Below, piece by piece: positions 1-7,511 of a DNA stretch of 38,498 bases (position 1 is its first letter; each line of letters opens with the position of its first letter). The stretch is from an uncultured Blautia sp. (GTDB taxonomy: Bacteria > Bacillota > Clostridia > Lachnospirales > Lachnospiraceae), in the NCBI GenBank assembly GCA_934424575.1, contig CAKRXU010000027.1, forward strand, positions 1 to 38,498, written 5' to 3'. The notes beneath the pieces are model-generated. The model did no database searches. It was not told the origin of the DNA and was given only the letters and a program-made list of their open reading frames with translations. The translations under genes and the position numbers were made by a program.

Positions 1-147
1 TGCTGATCAGGATACTTATAAGGTGGTTTATCACCCGGTTCGAATAAAATTTGCATAAATTTAATTTCTTAAGCTGGCTGTATATGAATGCGGAATGATG
101 TATAGTATTTGCGAGAGACACCTTCTCTTTTATGCAAAATCACGAAC
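1..147. other. Left edge, no gene identified
   Basis: No supportable gene is seen here. Two forward frames are open from the left edge and stop at 45-47 and 56-58, so the tail of an upstream gene could lie here. With at most 18 codons visible, the frame cannot be chosen. Confidence 0.3.
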
Positions 148-175
148 TTGCTCATTTATAGTAAATAAATAACAT
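148..175 (+). promoter_or_regulatory. Putative sigma-A promoter ahead of the cobalamin riboswitch
   Basis: TTGCTC (148-153) and TAACAT (170-175) are separated by 16 bases, immediately upstream of the riboswitch. Both boxes are imperfect. A TATAGT at about 111-116 is an alternative -10. The assignment rests on position and weak consensus only. Confidence 0.35.
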
Positions 176-189
176 TTGTTGGTTTTGAA

Positions 190-395
190 CCAGCCTCTAT
201 AAGTTCCGGTAAAATATTTTTTATTTTACATACACGGATTAAAAGGGAAACCGGTCGAATTCCGGTACGATCCCGTCACTGTGATAGGGAGTTGCGAAAC
301 ATAATCCACTGGAGTGGCAGTCGCCAGTCTGGGAAGGAGTTTCGGAGCAAAGATCTTAAGTCAGGAGACCTGCTTATGGATGATCAGATATGATT
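190..395 (+). promoter_or_regulatory. Cobalamin riboswitch
   Basis: The conserved core of the adenosylcobalamin riboswitch can be read in order: AAAAGGGAA with GGT and a paired TTCCGG, then CCCGTCACTGT, CCACTGG, GCCAGTCTGGGAAGG, and finally the B12-box with AGTCAGGAGACCTGC near 357-375. Elements of this family sense coenzyme B12 and usually switch off cobalamin or cobalt uptake genes. Here it sits 200 bases upstream of an ABC transporter operon and is followed by an intrinsic terminator, which suggests control by premature termination. Confidence 0.93.
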
Positions 396-431
396 CTTAC
401 GGTAGATAGGAAACATTGTTTTTTCGTGTGC

Positions 432-468
432 AAACGTCCGTATTATGTTGTTTACGGATGTTTTTTTT
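432..468 (+). terminator. Riboswitch-associated intrinsic terminator
   Basis: Arms AAACGTCCGTA (432-442) and TACGGATGTTT (453-463) pair with one G-U wobble and are followed by a run of T. It lies between the riboswitch and the first transporter gene and so is the likely expression platform. Confidence 0.85.
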
Positions 469-595
469 CTGCGCTTTTATTCAAAGGTGTATTTCCCCTG
501 CCATTTTTAAAATTGAATCTGATCCAGTTAAAGTCGCTGATACTGTGAACGAAGTAAACAGTAACAAAACCTCTACAATGTAGGAAGGAGAAACA

Positions 596-1534
596 ATGTC
601 AAAAAAACAATTTGGAAAAAGGCTTCTGCAGATCCTGATCGTTCTGATCGGTGTAAGTTTCTTTACATTTGGGCTTACCTACCTTTCTCCAGGTGACCCG
701 GCGGAGATCATGCTGACAGAGTGTGGTAACCTGCCGACACCGGAACTTCTCGAACAGACGAGACATGAACTGGGCCTTGACCAGCCGTTTCTGGTGCAGT
801 ACGGTTCCTGGGTAAAAGGAGTACTTACCGGAGACATGGGAACTTCATATGCATTTAAAGTTCCTGTAACTGAGAAACTGATGAAATGTTTTTGGCCGAC
901 CCTTCAGATGTCGCTCTTCGCGCTTCTTCTGATGATCCTGTTCTCCATACCATGCGGAATCCTCTCCGCGGTATATCAGAACAAGTGGCCGGATTATCTG
1001 ATCCGCGGAATCACGTTTTTCGGGGTATCTATCCCGAGCTTCTGGATCGGCCTGATTCTTCTGAGCATTTTTGGAGTGCAGCTTCGCTGGATCAACGTAG
1101 CAGGAGGTACGACTGATTTCAAGGCAATGATCCTGCCGTCTGTGACACTGGCGCTTTCCATGTCTGCAAAATATACCAGACAGGTACGAAACGCAGTGCT
1201 GGAAGAACTCAGACAGGATTATGTCATTGGAGCCAGAATGAGAGGGATCAAAGAAAGCGTGATCCTCTGGAGACATGTACTTCCAAACGCAATGCTTCCT
1301 ATTGTAACACTTCTTGGTCTTTCCCTCGGCTCTCTGCTCGGAGGAACAGCAGTTGTTGAGATCATTTACAACTGGCCTGGAATGGGAAGCATGGCGATCA
1401 AGGCGATCGCCTGTCGTGACTACCCGATGGTACAGGCATACGTACTTATGATCGCGATCATGTACATGGTCATCAATATCATCGTTGACCTGTCCTATAC
1501 TTATCTGGACCCAAGAATAAAGGAGGTTAAGTAA
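596..1534 (+). CDS. Nik/Dpp-type ABC transporter permease 1
   Basis: A 312-residue inner-membrane permease of the DppB/NikB type, which pairs with a DppC/NikC partner to form the channel of a peptide or nickel/cobalt importer. The N-terminus has a first membrane helix followed by the family motif TYLSPGDPAE, and about six helices are predicted. The cytoplasmic EAA-like loop (EELRQDYVIGARMRG, about residues 202-216) contacts the ATPases. An AGGAAGGAG site precedes the ATG by about six bases. It is the first gene of a six-gene co-directional operon behind a cobalamin riboswitch, so cobalt (or a corrinoid-related ligand) is the inferred cargo. Peptide transport cannot be excluded from sequence alone. 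Confidence 0.88.
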   Translation: MSKKQFGKRLLQILIVLIGVSFFTFGLTYLSPGDPAEIMLTECGNLPTPELLEQTRHELGLDQPFLVQYGSWVKGVLTGDMGTSYAFKVPVTEKLMKCFWPTLQMSLFALLLMILFSIPCGILSAVYQNKWPDYLIRGITFFGVSIPSFWIGLILLSIFGVQLRWINVAGGTTDFKAMILPSVTLALSMSAKYTRQVRNAVLEELRQDYVIGARMRGIKESVILWRHVLPNAMLPIVTLLGLSLGSLLGGTAVVEIIYNWPGMGSMAIKAIACRDYPMVQAYVLMIAIMYMVINIIVDLSYTYLDPRIKEVK

Positions 1535-1535
1535 A

Positions 1536-2360
1536 TTGAAGAAACAGAATTTTTTCCTGGCTCATAAACAGTTTACCTTATTCTTTATTCTGGCTCTCAC
1601 CGTTGTAGGCACAGCGATTTTTGCCCCGTGGATCGCACCGAAGGATCCTCTGGAAGCAGTGATGATCGATTCACTCAAAGCCCCGTGTGCGGAATACCCG
1701 CTTGGCGCTGATAAACTCGGACGTGATATTCTTTCCCGTGTGATCTATGGTACCAGAACTTCACTGGTGTCTACCCTGATCCTTGTGGCAACGATTTTTG
1801 TTGTAGGTACTTTCCTTGGAATCATTGCCGGATATTTTGGCGGCTGGATCGATCAGGTGATCATGCGAATCGCAGATATGATGATCTCTTTCCCGGGAAT
1901 GATCCTGGCTATCGCAATCGCAGGTATGCTCGGACCAAGCCTTCGTAACGGAGTTATCGCGATCACAGCGGTAAGCTGGACAAAATACGCACGTCTGGCA
2001 AGAAGTATGGTTTTGAAAGTAAAACGTAATCTGTATGTGGAAGCCGCGATCGTAAACGGCACAAGCACATTCAAAATCTTATGGAAACATATTCTCCCGA
2101 ACATGCTGACGATCATGACTGTAACAGCAGCGGCAGATATGGGAACCATGATGCTTGAACTTGCATCTCTTTCTTTCCTGGGATTCGGAGCCGTGGCACC
2201 GACACCGGAATGGGGACTGATGCTGAATGAAGGAAGAACTTATATGGCAAAAGCACCGTGGCTTATGATCGCACCGGGTATCGCCATCGTAATCGTAGTA
2301 ATCGTATTTAACATGCTCGGCGACAGTATCCGTGATATTCTTGACCCGAGACAGGACTAA
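1536..2360 (+). CDS. Nik/Dpp-type ABC transporter permease 2
   Basis: A 274-residue DppC/NikC-type permease, partner of the preceding gene. The start is TTG at 1536, ten bases after AGGAGG and one base after the previous stop codon, which implies translational coupling. It carries the typical APWIAPKDP segment after the first helix, LGADKLGRDILSR (about residues 56-68), and an EAA loop around VEAAIVNGTSTFKILWKHILPN. Its length is normal for the family (about 270-300). Substrate is inferred from the riboswitch and the NikA-like binding protein downstream. A 204-base structured gap separates it from that gene. Confidence 0.88.
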   Translation: MKKQNFFLAHKQFTLFFILALTVVGTAIFAPWIAPKDPLEAVMIDSLKAPCAEYPLGADKLGRDILSRVIYGTRTSLVSTLILVATIFVVGTFLGIIAGYFGGWIDQVIMRIADMMISFPGMILAIAIAGMLGPSLRNGVIAITAVSWTKYARLARSMVLKVKRNLYVEAAIVNGTSTFKILWKHILPNMLTIMTVTAAADMGTMMLELASLSFLGFGAVAPTPEWGLMLNEGRTYMAKAPWLMIAPGIAIVIVVIVFNMLGDSIRDILDPRQD

Positions 2361-2386
2361 CACAGATACCAGGGTGAAAAGAGCTG

Positions 2387-2540
2387 AATCCACATGAGCT
2401 TGCTCATAAGTGGATGAAGAATCTTGGAACCCGCCCCGATATGAGCATAAAAGTGGGATGATAATCCCGCGATATGCGAAGAGAGGGTAGAATTGCGAAA
2501 GTTACTTGGTAACGGAGCAATTCGTAGGTATCGTAAACTA
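2387..2540 (+). promoter_or_regulatory. Cluster of hairpins between permease and binding-protein genes
   Basis: Four consecutive stem-loops can be drawn by eye. The first has CCAC-ATGAG paired to CTCAT-GTGG (2390-2413). The second has GTGGGAT paired to ATCCCGC (about 2452-2469). The third has GAATTGC paired to GCAATTC and encloses GTTAC-TTG-GTAAC (about 2490-2523). The fourth has GTAG paired to CTAC near 2525-2541. None has a following T-run, so this is not a terminator. It may stabilise or separately regulate the abundant binding-protein mRNA. I do not recognise a known RNA family. Confidence 0.5.
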
Positions 2541-2564
2541 CCGAAAAATAAAGGAGAAAAATAT

Positions 2565-4112
2565 ATGAAAAACAGAATCGCAAAAAAAGTCTGTGCAGCA
2601 GCACTTGCAGGTCTTATGACAATGGCACTCGTTCCAACATCCGTATTTGCAGCAGGAACAATGACGATCGGTGTAACAAGCTTCGCTGATACACTGGAGC
2701 CGACAGAGCAGTACTTCAGCTGGGTTATCTCCCGTTACGGCGTTGGCCAGGGTCTTACCAAGTTTGATGAAGAAGGAAACATGGTACCATGTCTTGCAAC
2801 AGAGTGGACCAACAGTGAAGATGGAAAAACATGGACATTTACGATTCGTGAGGGCGTTAAATTCTCAAACGGTAACGATATGACACCAGAGCTTGTAAAA
2901 GCATCTCTGGAGCGTACCATCGAAATGTCAAACCGTGTACCGGAGTTCTTTGACATTGACAGTATTGAAGTTGACGGACAGAACATCACATTCAACCTGA
3001 ACAGAGCAAACGCAAACATGGCAGGATGTCTGGCAGACCCGCTGTTCCTGATCATGGACACCAGCATTGACAACTCCAACATCGCAATGGACGGACCGGT
3101 TTGTACAGGACCGTACGCATTCCAGTCTTTTGACCCGTCAGGTGACACCGTTGTTGTACGCAACGAGTACTACTGGGATGGAGATGTTCCGAATGACAGC
3201 GTAACTCTTCGTATCATTGGCGACCAGACAACACGTTCCATGGCTCTTCAGTCCGGTGAGATTGATGTTGCTTACAACTTAAAGACAGAGAACGTTTTTG
3301 AATTTGACGGAAATGACAACTACAACATCCAGTCCCTGGAATCCCTTCGTTCTACTTATGCATTCATGAACCAGAACGGAGCACTCGGAGATCTGGCACT
3401 TCGTCAGGCAGTTCTTCGTGGACTTGACAAAGAAACTTACACAAGCGTTCTGCTTGAGGGTGGCGCAACACCAGGAAAAGCACCGGTACCGCCGACACTG
3501 GACTATGGCTATGATGATCTGAACGATGAGAATGCTTACGATCCGGATGGAGCAAAACAGGTTCTTGAAGATGCAGGATACAAAGATGTAGATGGCGACG
3601 GATATGTAGAAGATCCGGACGGAAACCCGGTAGAACTTACTTTTGTATACTATGACAGCCGTGCAGAACTTGGTGTATATGCACAGGCAGCTCAGGCAAG
3701 CCTCAAAGAGATCGGAATCAACATCAAACTTGACTGCGTATCTTATGAGACACTTCTTGACCGCCGTGATTCCTCTCAGTACGACCTCCTGATCTGGAAC
3801 GTACTTGTTGCAAACACAGGTGATCCGGAAAACTACCTTCGTGAGAACTGGTACAGCACATCTGCAAACAACACAGCAGGATATGCAAATGAAGATGTAG
3901 ACAAATGGCTGGATGAGCTGGCAGAAACAATCGATACAGATGCAAGAAAAGAACTGATCGTAAAGATCCAGCAGGCGATCATGGACGATGCAGCTACTGT
4001 ATTCTTCGGATATGAAAACACCTTCCTTATCTCCAAAGCAAGCGTAGAAGGACTTGTAATGTATCCGATGGATTACTACTGGGTAACTGCTGACATGCAG
4101 ATGGCTGAATAA
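2565..4112 (+). CDS. NikA/OppA-type extracytoplasmic solute-binding protein
   Basis: A 515-residue SBP_bac_5 family protein that captures the ligand for the transporter. The start is chosen at 2565, which follows AAAGGAG and gives a clean signal peptide (basic N-region, hydrophobic core, VFA-A cleavage near residue 29); an in-frame ATG 24 codons upstream lacks this. LTKFDEEGNMVPCLATEW, NSEDGKTWTFTIREGVKFSNG and TGPY follow the NikA/OppA pattern and resemble E. coli NikA closely in the first third. There is no lipobox cysteine at the cleavage site, which is unusual for a Gram-positive binding protein. Nickel versus cobalt versus peptide is undecided; the riboswitch favours cobalt. Confidence 0.87.
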   Translation: MKNRIAKKVCAAALAGLMTMALVPTSVFAAGTMTIGVTSFADTLEPTEQYFSWVISRYGVGQGLTKFDEEGNMVPCLATEWTNSEDGKTWTFTIREGVKFSNGNDMTPELVKASLERTIEMSNRVPEFFDIDSIEVDGQNITFNLNRANANMAGCLADPLFLIMDTSIDNSNIAMDGPVCTGPYAFQSFDPSGDTVVVRNEYYWDGDVPNDSVTLRIIGDQTTRSMALQSGEIDVAYNLKTENVFEFDGNDNYNIQSLESLRSTYAFMNQNGALGDLALRQAVLRGLDKETYTSVLLEGGATPGKAPVPPTLDYGYDDLNDENAYDPDGAKQVLEDAGYKDVDGDGYVEDPDGNPVELTFVYYDSRAELGVYAQAAQASLKEIGINIKLDCVSYETLLDRRDSSQYDLLIWNVLVANTGDPENYLRENWYSTSANNTAGYANEDVDKWLDELAETIDTDARKELIVKIQQAIMDDAATVFFGYENTFLISKASVEGLVMYPMDYYWVTADMQMAE

Positions 4113-4129
4113 TAAAGGAGACTGTAAGA

Positions 4130-4915
4130 ATGCTGGAAATTAAAGATCTGGCTGTACAGTATGGACATCATGATCCTACGATCGAGCATTTTAACCTTTC
4201 CATGAAAAAGGGTGAGATCATCAGTGTTGTAGGTGAGAGCGGAAGTGGTAAGACCACAGTGATCCGTGCCGTTCTGGGGGCTCTCCCCGGAGCGGGACAG
4301 GTTACTTCAGGAGATATCCTCTTTCACGGGGAATCTCTTCTGAAAAATTCCAAAAGCGACTGGAGAAAGATCCGTGGCAGCAAGATGTCAATGATCTTCC
4401 AGGACTGTGGCGGAACCCTGAACCCGATCCGTAAGATTGGCAGCCAATATGTAGAATATATTTGTACACATGAGGCTATGGCAAAAAAAGATGCCTGGCA
4501 GAGAGCAGTCACCATGCTTTCCAAAATGAGACTTCCGGATGCGGAAAACATCATGAACAGTTATCCGTATCAGTTATCCGGAGGTATGCGCCAGCGTGTC
4601 GGAATCGCTATGGCGATGACTTTTAACCCGGAACTTCTTCTGGCAGATGAGCCGACAAGTGCTCTGGACGTAACAACACAGGCACAGATCGTCCGTCAGA
4701 TGATGGAGCTCCGCGATGATTTCGGAACAGGGATCATCATTGTTACACATAATATCGGAGTAGCAGCTTATATGGCAGATCAGCTGATCGTTATGCACCA
4801 CGGCAAGGTGGTAGACCATGGAACCAGAGAAGAGGTCCTGAATAACCCGACCAGCGATTACACAAAGAAACTGCTTGATGCAGTTCCGGAAATGGAGGGA
4901 AAACGATATGTCTGA
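4130..4915 (+). CDS. ABC transporter ATPase 1 (NikD/DppD type)
   Basis: A 261-residue ATP-binding subunit. The Walker A motif is GESGSGKT (residues 35-42), the signature LSGGMRQR is at 149-156, and Walker B LLLADE is at about 169-174, followed by PTSALD. It energises import together with the next gene as a heterodimer. AAAGGAG precedes the ATG. It is shorter than many DppD proteins and lacks the C-terminal cysteine-rich oligopeptide-transporter extension, which is typical of NikD. Its last eight bases overlap the start of the next gene, so the two are translationally coupled. Confidence 0.9.
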   Translation: MLEIKDLAVQYGHHDPTIEHFNLSMKKGEIISVVGESGSGKTTVIRAVLGALPGAGQVTSGDILFHGESLLKNSKSDWRKIRGSKMSMIFQDCGGTLNPIRKIGSQYVEYICTHEAMAKKDAWQRAVTMLSKMRLPDAENIMNSYPYQLSGGMRQRVGIAMAMTFNPELLLADEPTSALDVTTQAQIVRQMMELRDDFGTGIIIVTHNIGVAAYMADQLIVMHHGKVVDHGTREEVLNNPTSDYTKKLLDAVPEMEGKRYV

Positions 4916-5879
4916 AAATCATGAGATCGTCATGCAGGCAAAGCATATTGTAAAACAGTTCCCTGCTTCCCGCGGAAGAACCCTGACTGCCTGCAATGAT
5001 ATAAACCTGACCATGTACAAAGGACGTACCCTTGGAATCGTAGGAGAGAGCGGCTGCGGCAAATCTACATTTGTCCGTATGGTAATTTCCCTTGACAAAC
5101 CAACAAGTGGTGAGATCCTTTATCACGGCAAAAACATCACAGGACTTTCAAAGAAAGAAACCTGGGAAAACCGCCAGAACCTTCAGATGGTTTTCCAGGA
5201 TCCGATGGCGTCTTTTAACCCGAAGATGAAGATCGGGGATATTCTGACAGAGCCTCTGATGAATTACAAAAAGATCAAAAGGAACGAAAGAGATGCAAAA
5301 GCAAGAGAACTTCTCCGCATGGTAGAACTTCCGGAAGAGTTTGTAGACCGTTATCCGCACAACATGAGTGGTGGACAGCGTCAGAGGATCAGTATCGCAA
5401 GAGCACTTTCTCTGGAACCGGAGATCCTGGTCTGTGATGAAGCAACTTCTGCACTGGATGTTTCCGTACAGGAGTCTGTCATCGAGCTTCTGGTACGTCT
5501 GCAGAAAGAAAAAAATATCTGCATGATCTTTATCTGCCATGACCTGGCGCTGATCCGTTCTTTCGCGCATCAGATCGCAGTTATGTACCTGGGACATATC
5601 GTGGAAACGATTCCGGGCGAAGATGTTTCAGGAAATGCAGAACATCCATATACCAAAGCACTTGTCGGAGCACAGTTCTCTGTTCATATGGATCCAGCCA
5701 AAAAGATTGAAAGCATTGAAAGCGAAGCACCAAGTCCGCTCGATGTACCGGTAGGCTGCCCGTTCCAGAACCGCTGTGAACACTGTACGGAACAGTGCAA
5801 AAAAGAAATGCCGGAATTAAAAGAAATTGCACCGGGTCATGAAGTTGCCTGCTTTTATGTGGAAAATATGAAAAAATAA
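4908..5879 (+). CDS. ABC transporter ATPase 2 (NikE/DppF type)
   Basis: A 323-residue ATPase subunit. The start is placed at the ATG at 4908, inside the overlap with the previous gene (ATG and TGA share eight bases) and after GGAGG at about 4895-4899. Walker A GESGCGKS is at residues 46-53, the signature MSGGQRQR at 153-160, and Walker B LVCDEATSALD near 174-184. The C-terminus carries the oligopeptide/dipeptide transporter extension with the cysteine pattern CPFQNRCEHCTEQC, known in relatives to bind an Fe-S cluster. Presence of this module in one ATPase and absence in the other is consistent with a heterodimer. Confidence 0.9.
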   Translation: MSENHEIVMQAKHIVKQFPASRGRTLTACNDINLTMYKGRTLGIVGESGCGKSTFVRMVISLDKPTSGEILYHGKNITGLSKKETWENRQNLQMVFQDPMASFNPKMKIGDILTEPLMNYKKIKRNERDAKARELLRMVELPEEFVDRYPHNMSGGQRQRISIARALSLEPEILVCDEATSALDVSVQESVIELLVRLQKEKNICMIFICHDLALIRSFAHQIAVMYLGHIVETIPGEDVSGNAEHPYTKALVGAQFSVHMDPAKKIESIESEAPSPLDVPVGCPFQNRCEHCTEQCKKEMPELKEIAPGHEVACFYVENMKK

Positions 5880-5900
5880 ACAGAAGGAGGCAAGCAGTAG

Positions 5901-7142
5901 ATGAAAAAAAGAATACTCAGTCTGATGCTGAGTGCGACACTTATCGCCGGAACTCAGAGCACGGTGTGGGCCGATGTAGAGAACTACTCAGACGGAGATG
6001 TTCATACTATCGGTGTAGCCATGTATGATCCGGATTCTGCGGAGATGAAAATGTTCGCAGATTATTACCGTGATTATATCGAGGAAGGTTTTCCAGTAAA
6101 ATTTATTTTTTCTGGAAAGCTTACGGATTCTGAGGCAGAAAAGGCATTCATCGAGGAAGCCAAAGCAGAAGGTGCAGAGGGAATCATTTCTTTTGCCGGA
6201 TATGCAGATGGGCTTACAAACGTTATCAAAACCTGTGAAGAAGAGGAAATCTACTATGCACTGGGTTCCAATACGGTAAGCGATGAGAACTATGAGGTCA
6301 TCAAAGATAATCCATGGTACATGGGAAGCGTCGGACCGGATCTTGAGACCGTTTATCAGGCCGGCTGCGACATGACAGAGTTTTTTCTGGATAAAGATGC
6401 CAGAAACATCGTGATCATGTCAGGCGGTGCATCTTCTGGAAACAGACTTCATCAGGTAAGAACCTGGGGAATGCTGAACACTCTGGAAGAAAAAGCGGGA
6501 CTTGTACTTGATGAAGATGCAGAAAAACTTTCTGCAACAGATAAAGTGACCGAACTCACAGACAAGGACGGAAATTTACACGTTACGATCTGCCCGGGAT
6601 ATACCGAGGGTGGAGAGGGACTTGAAAATCTGGAGACCGCATTTGCGGAAGGCATCTGTGATACGCTTATGAGTGCGTTCCATGTATCTGCCTATCTGGA
6701 CAAGATCTCCGATAAGGAAAAAGATCAGGACAGCAACATCATGGTCGGCGCGATCGACAGCTTTTCTGAGCAGAATTTTGAAATCTTCAAAGAAAAAGAT
6801 TCTTTTGGAAATGCACCGATCGACTATGTGCGTGGCAAATACGCTTCCATGGCAGGTCCGGCCTTCGCAATGATCTACAACGCGATCACCGGAACCCCGG
6901 ATGTAGTCCGGGAAAACGGTGAGGCAGTACGCCTGTACCAGAATCTCTGGACTGCGAAGTCTGAGGAAGAATATGTTGAACTGTATGGGTATGCGACGGG
7001 GATTTATGAGAATGCGTACAGCTGTGATGACCTTATGCAGGTCATCGGGCAGTTTGATGTGGATGCGGATCCGCAGAGCTTTAAAGAACTTACGGAAGCG
7101 TCTGATGTGGAGAGTGTCAAGGAGAGGATTTTTGCTCACTAA
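5901..7142 (+). CDS. Secreted periplasmic-binding-protein-like (type 1 fold) of unknown ligand
   Basis: A 413-residue protein with a signal peptide (MKKRILSLMLSATLIAG, cleavage near VWA-D at about residue 25) and no lipobox cysteine. The body resembles the sugar/BMP-type periplasmic-binding fold: an IGVAMYDPDSAEMKMFADYY first strand and helix, a GAEGIISFAGYADGL segment and a later GNRLHQVRTWGM. I do not recognise a named family. AGAAGGAGG precedes the ATG and the gap to the ATPase gene is 21 bases, so it is the last gene of the riboswitch operon and should follow cobalamin status. It could be a second ligand receptor or a sensor; its fold differs from the NikA-like protein, so it is not a duplicate. 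Confidence 0.7.
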   Translation: MKKRILSLMLSATLIAGTQSTVWADVENYSDGDVHTIGVAMYDPDSAEMKMFADYYRDYIEEGFPVKFIFSGKLTDSEAEKAFIEEAKAEGAEGIISFAGYADGLTNVIKTCEEEEIYYALGSNTVSDENYEVIKDNPWYMGSVGPDLETVYQAGCDMTEFFLDKDARNIVIMSGGASSGNRLHQVRTWGMLNTLEEKAGLVLDEDAEKLSATDKVTELTDKDGNLHVTICPGYTEGGEGLENLETAFAEGICDTLMSAFHVSAYLDKISDKEKDQDSNIMVGAIDSFSEQNFEIFKEKDSFGNAPIDYVRGKYASMAGPAFAMIYNAITGTPDVVRENGEAVRLYQNLWTAKSEEEYVELYGYATGIYENAYSCDDLMQVIGQFDVDADPQSFKELTEASDVESVKERIFAH

Positions 7143-7155
7143 AAATCTAGTAAAA

Positions 7156-7186
7156 GGGATGGAGTTTTTTGCTCCATCCCCTTTTT
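7156..7186 (+). terminator. Intrinsic terminator of the transporter operon
   Basis: GGGATGGAG (7156-7164) pairs perfectly with CTCCATCCC (7172-7180), flanked by AAAA and TTTTT, so it may act in both directions. It lies 13 bases after the operon's last stop codon. The same stem sequence recurs in the terminator at 21914-21950. Confidence 0.93.
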
Positions 7187-7207
7187 ATCCAGAAAAAACA
7201 GTAAGCG

Positions 7208-7260
7208 GCCAGTGGGGACGGTGTTTTGTGGCACTTTGTATGTCCCTGCTGGCTTTTTTG
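7208..7260 (+). repeat. REP-like palindromic element, also terminator-like
   Basis: GCCAGTGGGGAC (7208-7219) pairs over 12 positions with GTCCCTGCTGGC (7242-7253), two of them G-U, and a T6 run follows. The arm continues as GGGGACGGTGTTTTGTGGCAC, close to the GGGGACGGTNNTTTTGTGNCAC signature I recall near REP-associated tyrosine transposase (Y1) genes in Firmicutes. No transposase is present, so this would be a non-autonomous copy. Family assignment is from memory; the palindrome is seen directly. Confidence 0.5.
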
Positions 7261-7336
7261 TTCCCTTAATCCCTGCGATGTTTCCTTCGCCACCCAGGCG
7301 AAATAAAAGAAAAAATAGAAAGAAAATATCAAAAAA

Positions 7337-7384
7337 TGAAACAAACATTTCATTTTTTGCAACGTTTTTATAATACCATAAAAA
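7337..7384 (+). promoter_or_regulatory. Candidate operator upstream of garR, shared with gudD
   Basis: TGAAA and TTTCA form an inverted repeat (7337-7352, within a 12-bp perfect palindrome at 7330-7359). It is followed by TTGCAAC ending at 7363 and by ACCATAAAAA at 7375-7384. The same blocks in the same order lie upstream of gudD (14397-14443). The GCAAC end is 149 bases from the garR ATG and 150 from the gudD ATG. Confidence 0.6.
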
Positions 7385-7436
7385 CTCCAATCTTTTTTTG
7401 AGGCTTTTGTCAATAGAATTTTCCCCAAAATCCCGC

Positions 7437-7442
7437 TACAAT
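7437..7442 (+). promoter_or_regulatory. Putative -10 element for garR
   Basis: TACAAT lies 74 bases after the end of the shared TTGCAAC motif; the equivalent distance in the gudD promoter is 72. No good -35 is seen at 16-18 bases (AGAATT or TAGAAT only), which fits an activated promoter. Confidence 0.4.
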
Positions 7443-7511
7443 AAGGACAGTTGAAAAACACGTAAAAAGCAACAAAAAACTATATCGCAGAAGATTCAGG
7501 AGGAAACAGAA

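Noticed and set aside
2..58. Frame open from the left edge, ending in TAA at 56-58
   Set aside because: At most 18 codons are visible and a second frame is also open there (stopping at 45-47), so coding status and frame cannot be decided.
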